A DNA stretch of 64,000 nucleotides from assembly GCA_030847615.1 (NCBI GenBank), contig JAUMIR010000001.1:84121501-84185500 (forward strand). The letters run 5' to 3'. Position numbers and translations under genes: made by a program. Of this stretch, positions 55,351-64,000 are shown piece after piece. The notes beneath the pieces are model-generated. The model was not told the DNA's origin. It saw only the letters and a program-made list of their open reading frames with translations, and searched no databases. Numbering within the stretch: the first letter of the stretch is position 1; each line of letters begins with the position of its first letter. Source of the DNA: Gambelia wislizenii (taxonomy: Eukaryota; Chordata; Lepidosauria; Squamata; Crotaphytidae).

Positions 55351-55356
55351 TGTATT

Positions 55357-55577
55357 GCTGCATTTGCACTGCAGAAATAATCCAGTTTGATATTGCTTTA
55401 ACTGCCATGTCTCAATGCTGTGGGATTCTGGGGTTTGTAGTTTTGTGAGATAAGTTAGCTTTCTCTGTCAGACAGTTCTGGTGCCACAACAAACTACAAA
55501 TCCCAGGATTCCATAGCATTGAGCCATGGCAGTTAAAGCAGTGTCAAACTGGATTATTTCTGCAGTGCAAATGCAGC
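55357..55577. mobile_element. Palindromic hAT-type MITE, 221 bp
   Basis: Long inverted arms: GCTGCATTTGCACTGCAGAA..ATCCAGTTTGATATTGCTTT on the left against the reverse complement of GTGTCAAACTGGATTATTTC..TGCAGTGCAAATGCAGC on the right, continuing inward to 'GGGATTCTGGGGTTTGTAG' / 'CTACAAATCCCAGGATTCC'. Arms exceed 75 bp. The target duplication is not clear. Confidence 0.85.
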
Positions 55578-55996
55578 CTACCTGTTTTTGTTACTGGTGA
55601 AGTACCATCAATGTACACAGTATTTTGTAGACCTAAAGTAAATGTCCTGTTCCAAGACACAGTATAAAATTGGACAGCATGTAAATAACAAAGAGAGGAT
55701 GTGGTGGAGATGAGAGGAAGCACCCTATTATGTGAAAATTTGTTCATGATAATGAATTGCTTGTACATTAAAGACCAGCTCACAATACTCAGGAGGCATA
55801 AAAGCTGCTGAAAATTGGTACCTTGTGGGTACTTCCAGTTTGCCTTATGTTGTGCACACATGTCTGTCTGTTTTTGAGCCAGTGTGTCTTCAGAGTTGGA
55901 TAATCAGTGGTAAAGAAGGTAACTTTTAAAGATATAAAATGTAAAGTGCTTGGTATGCTTGTTTTGCTACACAGTTATATCTTTCTTACCTTCCAG

Positions 55997-56412
55997 GAGC
56001 AGTAATTTGGGAAGACAAGGAGTCTGGGCATTTGAAATTGGTGGTTCAGATGATATCCTGTCAGCCAAAGTCACTCAGAGTCCTGCTAGTGTTGATTATG
56101 GTGACTATGACCAGTACCAGGAAGTAACTACAGAACCCTCCATATCACATAAGGATTCCATTGAGATAAGCCAGCCAGAAGTATCCTATGAGATTCCCAG
56201 CAGAGGAGATAGTGTACAAACTAGCTACAACATACCTCAGCCAGCAGCAGAAGATGGTTTTCAGTCTCCATATCAAGCTTTGACAGAGCAGCCTCCAGTT
56301 GAGCCTCCACTCCCTACTGGGAAAAACCCACCTCTCCAGTTTCCAGCCCAGCAGTTTCCCCGGCACCATGCTCAGATTATCGATGTGGAAGAAGTTGATG
56401 AAACTGGAATTG
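55997..56412 (+). CDS. NID1: Nidogen-1 exon 4: end of G1 and acidic link region
   Basis: 416 nt. The acceptor is TACCTTCCAG|GAG and the donor GGAATTG|GTAAGA. Its first base completes an Arg codon with exon 3, giving HRSSNLGRQGVWAFEIG, the conserved end of the NIDO domain. The rest is a flexible, low-complexity link rich in Ser, Pro, Tyr, Glu (DYGDYDQYQEVTTEPS, repeated YEIPSRGDS / SYNIPQPA). It ends with HHAQIIDVEEVDETGI, matching human HPQVIDVDEVEETGV. The link contains an RGD-type tripeptide (SRGDS); human NID1 has its RGD in the EGF module region instead, so function here is only a possibility. Tyr flanked by acidic residues suggests Tyr sulfation, as known for nidogen. Confidence 0.94.
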
Positions 56413-57094
56413 GTAAGATCATTTGGGATTACAAAAGTCATTTCAGGAACCATAGAATGAGTGATACCATGATCTCACCTAAATCCAAAAGCCGATGTTA
56501 CCACGTATACTAACAGACACAGGGGCGCCAGATGCTATTCCACATGAAATGTTAAATTGTGAGTAGCCTGTTCCTCTCAGACTTAACAGACCATATAGAG
56601 GTGAAAGTAGACACACATTCTTCAAAGCCAGACCTTTATTATTATTTTTGAAGTGGTTGGTGGTAGTCATTACATTCATAGAGGGAACATAATCATAAAG
56701 GTGACATTTTCTAATCTTCATGTAGTTTTGCCACAAAAACAAATTAATGACCAAGAGAGGGGAAATTCCATCAGCAAGTGGAAATTAGAAGGACCCTTCA
56801 CTACTCAGTGTAGCAAGCTGGATTTTTGTTCTGTTTCACCATTAGCAAAGAGTGGGTGTTGAAGAACCAAAAACAGCAGTACTGATTCTGGGGACATTGC
56901 TCCTATAGTAAGAGTCCTCTCCAGTGTTCCTGTATTTCATTGTCTTGCAAGCTGATGGCTTCAGAGCTACCAGGCAAAAGGAGTGGGCAAAAATGTACCA
57001 TAAATGGTATTCTGGTTGTAACACAGGCAAAACATCTGAGTGCTTATCAAAATGCATTATGCTATGAATGTTTCTTCTTTTTTTCTGTCTGTAG
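56413..57094. other. NID1 intron 4, no feature seen
   Basis: A short intron (682 nt) with a T-rich tract before the acceptor TTTTTTTCTGTCTGTAG. No repeat recognised. Confidence 0.6.
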
Positions 57095-57244
57095 TGTTCC
57101 GTTACAATACAGATGTCCAGCAGAGCTGTGCAAACAACCGTCATCAGTGTTCAGTTCATGCTGTTTGCAAAGACTATCCAAATGGTTTCTGTTGCAGTTG
57201 TATTGCTGGATACAAAGGAAATGGACGTCAGTGTGTTGCAGAAG
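57095..57244 (+). CDS. NID1: Nidogen-1 exon 5: first EGF-like module
   Basis: 150 nt, phase 1 at both ends, the classic symmetrical EGF exon. The acceptor is TCTGTAG|TGTT and the donor GCAGAAG|GTAATT. It encodes VFRYNTDVQQSCANNRHQCS, then VHAVCKDYPNGFCCSC and IAGYKGNGRQCVAEG. There are seven cysteines, the same unusual FCCSC arrangement as human NID1. There is no calcium-binding D-x-D/N-E signature at its start, so it is a non-calcium-binding EGF module. It lies between the link and G2. Confidence 0.96.
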
Positions 57245-57980
57245 GTAATTTTTAAATTGCTACAAACTAAACATTCTGAAACAACAGATTTATCAAAGAA
57301 CTTTCCTCTCCTGAGTGCAATTGTTGCTGCACTAGGGCAGCATGGTGATCTTGAAAGCCCAATATAAGGTCTGTAATAAAACCCAGTCCAAGTGTGTTAG
57401 TAAAATTTTGTAGCAGCTAAGGAAAATATTGTCACATGCCACCCTTTTAAAATTAATAGTTAGATATGAACATTTGAGTTAACCAAACTCAAAAAAGAAT
57501 GCAGTGTTTGTCTCTATGCTGCCCTTAAATCTTGTACGGAAAGATCTTGCTCAGTAGAGCAACTAGAACAGTAAAGGCAGCTAATTCTCTCCCCCCCACC
57601 ATGTGGTGGGTGGGCCAGAACTTTGGATTTAGGGCCAAAAATTTAGTGCCAGAAGGGAGCAGACACCCAATTGTCTCTTCTGGGTGTGAGGGGAATGGGG
57701 TGTTTAAAGTGAAACAACAACTTCAGATGGTGTTTGGAGATATTTTAGGATGACTGATACAAAAAACACTAGGTATAATCTGTTGTGCAGTAGGGGAACT
57801 GATGTTGTAAAACTCATTAAATTAGTAGAAGAGGCTGTAGAACATGTGGAAATAAAAATATCAAGAAAATAAAAATTAATATCTGGTGGTGGTGATGATG
57901 ATGATGATGATAAAAAAAATTGTTGTTTACTTATAAAGTTATATTTTCTGGAATTCTATCTCTCAAAAGTTTACTATAAT
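57245..57980. other. NID1 intron 5, 5' part, no feature seen
   Basis: AT-rich intron with a (GAT)n run at about 57889-57912. No repeat end recognised before 57985. Confidence 0.5.
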
Positions 57981-57984
57981 GCTG

Positions 57985-58302
57985 ATACATACAAAATCAA
58001 AAATTGTCCACATGAATGGCTGAGATAGACAAAAGCAAAACAAAAAGAAAGAAAAGACCTTTGCCTTCTGATGGTTCAGTATACACAAACTTTATCTCAT
58101 GCACAAAAGTATTAAAATATTATATATAAAATTACCTCCAGGCTATGTGTATAAGTGGTATATGAAACATAAATGAATTTTGTGTTTAGACTTGGGTCCC
58201 ATCTCCAAGGTATCTCATTATGTATATAGAAGGATTCCAAAATCTGAAATATTCCAAAATACCTCTGGTCCCAAGCATTTTGGATAAGATAGACTGAACC
58301 TG
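57985..58302 (-). mobile_element. Tigger7-like (pogo) MITE or end fragment
   Basis: On the minus strand it begins CAGGTTCAGTCTATCTTATC and continues 'CAAAATGCTTGGGACCAGAG', 'ATAATGAGATACCTTGGAGA', 'TGGGACCCAAGTCTAAACAC' and 'CATCAGAAGGCAAAGG'. I recognise this as very like the Tigger7-type repeat of mammals. TA follows the terminal CAG complement (58303-58304). The left limit is uncertain. Confidence 0.7.
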
Positions 58303-58312
58303 TATTTATTTC

Positions 58313-58462
58313 TGTTGTTACTTGCCTTCAAGTTGATTCCGATTTATGTCATCCCTATGACAAGTTTTTCTTGGCAAGATTTATTCACAGAAGGTTTTCT
58401 ATTGCTTTCCTCTTCGGCTGAGAGAGTGTGACTTTCCCAAGGTCACCCAGTGGATTTTCATG
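58313..58462 (-). repeat. SINE2-like copy, head missing
   Basis: The minus-strand tail 'TTGCCTTCAAGTTGATTCCG' and body 'TTTCCCAAGGTCACCCAGTG' as read on +. Truncated before the tRNA-like head. It abuts the Tigger-like element. Confidence 0.8.
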
Positions 58463-58464
58463 GC

Positions 58465-59175
58465 ATTAAAAGCACTAAGAGAAGTGGCCTTTTGGTTAAC
58501 AAGTAGAGGGATACTTAAACCAAGATAGTTCATTATCTATTTGCTTTTCTTTTTAAAAGCAAACAAGCAAAATCAGATTGACTTTCTGAGCTGGTGAAAA
58601 TAATATTTTGATATAAGAGAAGAGTTTGTTGTAAGTTAAAATTGCAGCTGGAACATTTTATGTATGAGTTCCAACACCTTTAATATTTATTTTGCCATAA
58701 AACAACTAACATAAACAGTGTAACATAAACTGCATTACTATTGTGAACACCATTTTAAGTTCTGTAGGATGACATATTCCTGAAAGAGATGAGCTGCTAC
58801 ATTTGTCATTTGTTACTATTTTGAATTGCAAATCTATGTTGGTCAGGATTAGGAGAAACACAATAAGAGTGATAATTAAAATACACTACTGTTGTAAAGT
58901 AAGTGAGAAAGGGATGAGCAGCACACAGAGCTTATGTGACTGTACATTTTATTTTATTTTATTGGTAACTCATATGAGAATATTACATTTTCTTTTCTTT
59001 TCTTTTTTAAATGGACTTCTCAACTGCAAGAAGAAAACATCTTAATTTTTATAGTGTTTGTGAAGCCAAACACAACAATTTGCATTTTGTACTCAACCTT
59101 TTATTCCTGTAAAACATTTCATAGTTTTGGCCTTCATTCTGAAAATGCTGAGTTTGCCTCCAGGAGACTGTACTG
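58465..59175. other. NID1 intron 5, no feature seen
   Basis: AT-rich intronic sequence, including a short (ATTTT)n/(TTTTC)n stretch near 58948-59010. Confidence 0.45.
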
Positions 59176-59179
59176 CTAA

Positions 59180-59625
59180 GCAAGAAATGATAGAGCTGGA
59201 AGGGGCCTCATGGGCCATTGAGTCCAACCCCCTGGATATCCAGTTAAAGCATCCCCAGCTGGTAGCTGTGCAGCCTCTTTTTGCAGATGTCCAGAGGAGG
59301 AGACCCCGCCTCCTTTCTAGGCAGTTGGTTCCATTGCTGAACTGCTTTTACTGTCAAGAAATTCCTTCTAATGTTCAATCAAAATCTACTCTCCTTTAAC
59401 TTCAAACTCTTAGACCTGGTCCTACTATCTGGAGCAGCAAAGAACAAGGCTGCCCCCTCCTCTCTGTGAAAGCCCTCAAGGAATTCAAGGAGTGCAATCA
59501 TGTCACCCCTTCAGTCTTTTCTTCACCAAACTGAACAAGCCCAGCTCTTTCAACTTTTCCTCATATGTTTTGTTCCCCCTACCTGCTATCATCCTTGTAA
59601 TATTTGCCAACATAGTTGCATATTT
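59180..59625 (-). mobile_element. CR1/L3-type LINE 3' part, antisense
   Basis: 'ATAGAGCTGGAAGGGGCCTC' and 'GAGTCCAACCCCCTGGATAT' on + are the reverse complement of a CR1-type 3' end, followed by 'GAAATTCCTTCTAATGTTCA' and 'CATGTCACCCCTTCAGTCTT', the usual antisense order. A different subfamily from the TCTATGAT-ended copies. Confidence 0.75.
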
Positions 59626-60952
59626 TCCTCTTATACCCATTAACAATGAAGGTTTCACTTAGTAGACTGCATGAAATTCAAGTTAGCATATGTTAATGAA
59701 ATATGAAGAATGTTTGGGAACTTCAGGTATCTGATATATTTCCAAGGATATTTTCCCTCAAAAGTCCTTTCCTCCTCTTGGCTTTTAGCTTTGTCTTGGA
59801 GATTATTTATTCTTAATTGTTCCCAAAATATAACTAGTAGTCAATCAGTCAACCAGTTGATATTAGTTTTTGCCTAGTCTACGTTTTGTTTCATGTGGTA
59901 AGAGAACAAAGAACAAAAGGAAGAGGTCTGCTTTCTATTTCTCCTTCTATGCTTACATTGGGGCTTATCTCCCTTTTCATGGTGTGTATAGTGCTCAAAT
60001 CACTGTTTCTTCATTCGCATGTTATAGAAAACTGGTTTGGTAAGGAGGGCTTAAGCCAAGTGTGTTCAGAAAGCAGGAATGAGCACACAGCTGTCATGTT
60101 CCTGATCTAGATGTTTGAACCAAAGAAGAGTGTTGAACTTGAACCGGGGGAGGGGAATTGGGGCACAAGAGGGGAGATGCAGAGGATGGGCACACATTAT
60201 CCTCAAACCTAGTTACTTCATCAGTTCAAAACTGTAGGAAGTGGTGTTTGTTTATCGCAGTCTTTTACATCAGGGATGGGGCAGAAGGTAATTTAGGATC
60301 TACTGGTAGATCTCTGGGTGATTTACAGTAGATTGGCAATATTTTATGACTTCCAATAATTTAACAATTGCTGTCCAACATGTTAATCATACATCGCTTG
60401 TCCTCGGTGCTGCTTACTTGTAAAGTAGTAAGATTTGAGTTAAGTAAGAACTTGTGATCTGAACTTATTAGGATATAAATTTGTATATACAAGTTATCAC
60501 AGTACAGGGCTTATGTGCTGTGGTTGATTTTGTACCTGGTTCCTTTCCCTGCCACAATTTTGGCTCAAGTTCTGGTTCTTGGACTTTGGAGTGGTAGTAA
60601 AAACAACATAGATCCATAAGCTTGAAATTTGGTCACTTCTTCTTTTTTTGCATTATTGGAGACATATGATAATTGGTAAGTAATATCAATATCAAAGTTA
60701 TAATTCATACCACATGGTCCTTTATCTGGGGCCTTAGCAAAGCATAGAATAAAATTCATTACAGTGAATTAGTTGCCCATAATCCATTATATTTAAAAAT
60801 ATTATTTTTAAACAACAACATTGAGGGATTGAATAATTATAAACATTTCACATTATTTTTAGGAATTATTTTTGCAAGCCTCTGGGTTATATTTAGTAAT
60901 ACTAAAGAAATTACAGTACTATAACTTGGCTACTTTGGTTTTGTTCTGCAAG
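59626..60952. other. NID1 intron 5, 3' part, no feature seen
   Basis: Intronic sequence up to the acceptor TTGTTCTGCAAG. No recognised repeat. Confidence 0.45.
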
Positions 60953-61204
60953 GTTCTCCTCAGCGAGTCAATGGGAAAGTCAAAGGACGAATCTTTGTAG
61001 GAAGCAGCTCAGTGCCAATTGTCTTCGAGAACACTGACCTCCACTCGTATGTTGTGATGAACCATGGGCGTGCATACACTGCCATCAGCACAATTCCAGA
61101 AGCTTTGGGTTTCTCCTTGCTTCCTCTTGCTCCCATTGGGGGTATCATTGGATGGATGTTTGCTGTTGAACAGCAAGGATATAAAAATGGATTCAGTATT
61201 ACTG
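60953..61204 (+). CDS. NID1: Nidogen-1 exon 6: G2 beta-barrel, first part
   Basis: 252 nt, phase 1 at both ends. The acceptor is TTCTGCAAG|GTT and the donor TTACTG|GTAAAT. It encodes GSPQRVNGKVKGRIFVGSSS, VPIVFENTDLHSYVVMNHGR, and LLPLAPIGGIIGWMFAVEQQ. These are almost identical to human NID1 as remembered. G2 is the 11-stranded, GFP-like barrel that binds perlecan and collagen IV, which explains the strong conservation compared with the link exon. Confidence 0.97.
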
Positions 61205-61982
61205 GTAAATTTTACACTTTTTCATAAATAGTTTCATATTTTTGAATCTAATTTGTAGTGAAATTATTCCTAGTTTAAAAACTAAGCTTGCCAGCAATTT
61301 TTGTTCTAGAATAGAGGCCTCAGAAATACAATGTAATGATGTCATTCCATCATGGGCTGTTTTTGCAATATTGCTGTCATCCATTTATTTACACCTTTGA
61401 AACAAGAGAGAACAAGTTACAGCATAGTCACCAGACATGGTCAGTAAGGGAAGTGTGCCATAAAACTTTTCAGGGCACAGCCACAAGATCATCATACTAC
61501 CTAGCTATGTGAATGGAAGGAAACCATTTTTGTCTTCTGCATTTTTGGTAATAGAAGAAGGTGAAAAGAAATGGTAAGTACAAAGAAAATGGGCAGCAAA
61601 CTCTCTCCAGCAAAGATAAGCTTCAGGCTTTTATTGAATTTCATTGTTTACATTTTTTTTCTTTTTAAAACAGCTGCTACCCTCCTATGCTAACTCAGAT
61701 GGATTCTTTGCAAGGTCACAAGGGGCAAATTCAGCAATTTCTTAGATTAAAACATTTCACTGATATGTAGGAGTAACACTATCTACTAAAAAAAAAATAT
61801 TTATAGGAGAATTAAGGCTGGGGAGAGATGTTAACACTAAATATACTCTTTTTCATTAAAAACAAAACTATTTGTCATCCCAGCTTGACATGGGAAGAAG
61901 TTATGAAAACTGTTGACTTTTAATTCTGAGTGTTTTAAGGTAACAACTACAACTAAATTGGATTATTTTTAGACTCCACTCC

Positions 61983-62013
<31 letters not shown>

Positions 62014-62725
62014 TCTTACCCTCCTCTCCCTATGGATTGAGGCAGGGAACAACAAATCTTCCTGGATTTAGTTCAAGGTGCAAAAAAATGCAATTTTTTT
62101 TTACAAGGGATAACTGTGCTGGAAAAACCTTTCCCCAGTTTTACATAGAATCTATGCAACTTGCTAGTGTAGCTTATGCTGGCTACTCTTGCAAAAACTG
62201 GATATTCATGTAAAAAGCTCCAGTGCTGTTATTTCTCCTACTCTAGAGCAGGGCAAAGTTGTTTTCCCCTTAATTAGAATTCCCAGCTGCTGCTGTTTGG
62301 GAAACAGGTTCCCATTAGATTTTGTATGTCATCACTATTGCTTTTCTGAAGGCAAAAGTAGGTAAAATAGACAAGAGGATGATCAATTTCACATCATTTT
62401 TCAAGATATGAGAGGGAGGGCTATATTGATCAATTTTACCTCTTTCCCCCTCAAAATTATAATGTACACACCAGTATTAGTGAAAAGTGAAGCATATTAC
62501 ATATTTAGTTATTTAATTATTAATTAGCTAATTTCCCTCATTATCTCTTATCTAGTTTCATGTCATTCTTAAAGCTAGTTTCACACACACACCATCCTCC
62601 ATAAAATACAGATTGCATTTTTAGAACAGGCTATGGTGGAAGCATAGCTAAGAAATGGGGAAAGGTGGATACTACTACTATTTTCAAAAACATATAAATA
62701 AGAACTGCTTTCATTCATCTTCTAG
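61205..62725. other. NID1 intron 6, no mobile element recognised
   Basis: AT-rich intron. 61984-62012 is a (TAT)n microsatellite that could be the tail of a decayed LINE ('CCTCCTCTCCCTATGGATTG' follows). The acceptor is ATCTTCTAG. Confidence 0.5.
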
Positions 62726-62926
62726 GTGGTGAATTTACTAGACAAGCTGAAGTTACATTTCTCAACACCAATGAAAAGTTGACCATTAAACAGAAATTTA
62801 GTGGAATTGATGAACATGGACATCTTACCATTGATACACAACTTGAGGGAAAAGTGCCAGAGATCCCATTTGGTTCTTCTGTACATATAGAGCCCTACAC
62901 TGAGCTCTATCACTCTTCTAGTTCGG
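62726..62926 (+). CDS. NID1: Nidogen-1 exon 7: G2 beta-barrel, second part
   Basis: 201 nt, phase 1 at both ends. The acceptor is CATCTTCTAG|GTG and the donor AGTTCGG|GTGAGT. It encodes GGEFTRQAEVTFLNTNEKLT, then KFSGIDEHGHLTIDTQLEG and IPFGSSVHIEPYTELYHSSS. The G2 fold is incomplete here and continues in exons beyond the window. With this exon 585 full codons of NID1 are present, a little under half of the roughly 1250-residue protein. Confidence 0.97.
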
Positions 62927-63809
62927 GTGAGTTAAAACCCTTGGAAAAACTCTGGTTCTTCCATCTTATTTTGATACGTTTTCTAAACCTGTGACAGGCT
63001 TTCTAGACATTGCAAGATGAGTGTTCTGTCTTGCTTGGCTTTGCTGAGACTAATATAGTTACTTCCTTATCTGGAGGTGGTTCAGTATATCTGAAGAGTG
63101 TCTGCTTTTCATTAAACATTTATCATATCAAGTGGATCATGGCTATGCTTTATTTAGGAAGTCACATGACTGGACTGTATTATAACTTCCCATCAGCCAC
63201 ATGCCAACTTTGTGGGTTAAATCCAACATTGCATGTGATGACTTCTGCTCACACAACCGAACTTTCCTTCCTTCTCTCCTCCTGAAGCCCCTGTGCCCGC
63301 TGACGTCTGCTCCAAAGGGCCCCCCACATTATAGAGCACATGAATTAGAAAATATAATGGAAGAAATAGAGGTGTACCAGTTGAAGATGAAGATTCCAAT
63401 TCCAGCAATGGCTTTTTGTGCTTTATTCCTCACTAGCATTTGACAAAGTCAAATATAATTTCTGATAGTTCATGCTTTTAGTCTCTTAGCCCACCTCTGC
63501 CTAGTTTAAAGCAGTGGGCTACATTTAGAGCAGTGTTTGGTAAATTAGGCTCATACTGAAGGAAGGTGGCAATGAAACAGTCTTCACAACTCCTTCGTTC
63601 TCCTGTACTTCATGGAAGACTGTACCAGAAGACTGAAGGAACTTCCAGAGCAGCGTGAGAAGTGTCATGATACCGGGGGAAAGGGAATTGACAAAGATTT
63701 CCACCCTGCTTACTTCCCTCATTAGTCACCCTCTGCTGCATTCCAGTGCTTTTCATGAGTGATCAATCTGGATCTGACCCAATAATTGTAAATTGGAATT
63801 TATTTGTAA
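62927..63809. other. NID1 intron 7, 5' part, no feature seen
   Basis: Intronic sequence. No further NID1 exon found before the window edge. Confidence 0.5.
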
Positions 63810-63811
63810 TA

Positions 63812-64000
63812 CAGTAGTTCCGCCTTATCTATGGAGGATACCTTCCAAGGATGCCTGGAACCACAGATAGTACTGAACCCTATATATGCTACTATATGTT
63901 TTTACTATACCTACATACCTATGATAAAGTTTAATTTATAAATTAGGTACAGTAAGATTAATTACAATAAGCAATAATAAAATAGAACAATTATAACAAT
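63812..64000 (+). mobile_element. Tigger-like (pogo) element, 5' end, runs off the window
   Basis: Begins CAGTAGTTCCGCCTTATCTA after a TA (63810-63811) and continues 'GGATGCCTGGAACCACAGAT', 'CCTATGATAAAGTTTAATTT' and 'AATAAAATAGAACAATTATA'. This order matches a mammalian Tigger-type MITE as I remember it. The other end lies outside the window. Confidence 0.7.

Overview
The window is vertebrate nuclear DNA, most likely from a squamate reptile and probably a lizard. The evidence is one split gene with GT..AG introns, a CpG-island promoter, and a dense mix of CR1, L2, RTE/BovB-type and L1 LINEs, tRNA- and 5S-derived SINEs, hAT and mariner-type MITEs, LTRs and a DIRS-type tyrosine-recombinase retrotransposon. 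The species call is inference from the repeat mix; no database was consulted.

The only host gene recognised is the 5' half of nidogen-1 (NID1) on the + strand. Exon 1 (signal peptide, inside a CpG island) is at 21180-21386. Exons 2-7 are at 42036-42335, 51629-51858, 55997-56412, 57095-57244, 60953-61204 and 62726-62926. All junctions keep one frame: 1756 coding nt, 585 full codons. They encode the N-terminal NIDO/G1 region, the acidic link, the first EGF-like module and most of the G2 beta-barrel. The rest of the gene lies beyond the right edge.

Positions 1-20.8 kb are upstream intergenic DNA filled with repeats: a BovB/RTE-type LINE (-), an L1 3' end (+), CR1 ends, SINEs, MITEs, and one SINE broken by two LTR-like insertions. 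Intron 1 (21.4-42.0 kb) holds more SINEs, a LINE with a twin-priming-type inversion, an L2 3' end, Tigger-like MITEs and a long antisense CR1 tract with a hAT insertion that has a perfect 8-bp target duplication. Intron 2 (42.3-51.6 kb) carries the most striking object, a near-complete 6.4-kb DIRS element at 44452-50837. It has inverted terminal repeats, an internal complementary region that matches both outer ends, and reading frames for a Gag-like protein, RT-RNase H, a Dam-methyltransferase-like domain and a tyrosine recombinase with the R-H-R-Y residues present. Its Gag-like frame appears to be interrupted by a 370-nt spliceosomal-type intron. Intron 3 contains a three-level nest: L2-like LINE, then CR1, then a mariner-type MITE. 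Introns 4-7 carry SINE, CR1 and Tigger-like remnants.

The DIRS parts would work together as one retrotransposon. Gag and RT-RNase H would make the DNA copy, the internal complementary region would template the ends into a circle, and the recombinase would integrate it without target duplication. One in-frame TAA between RNase H and the methyltransferase-like domain may have inactivated this copy.
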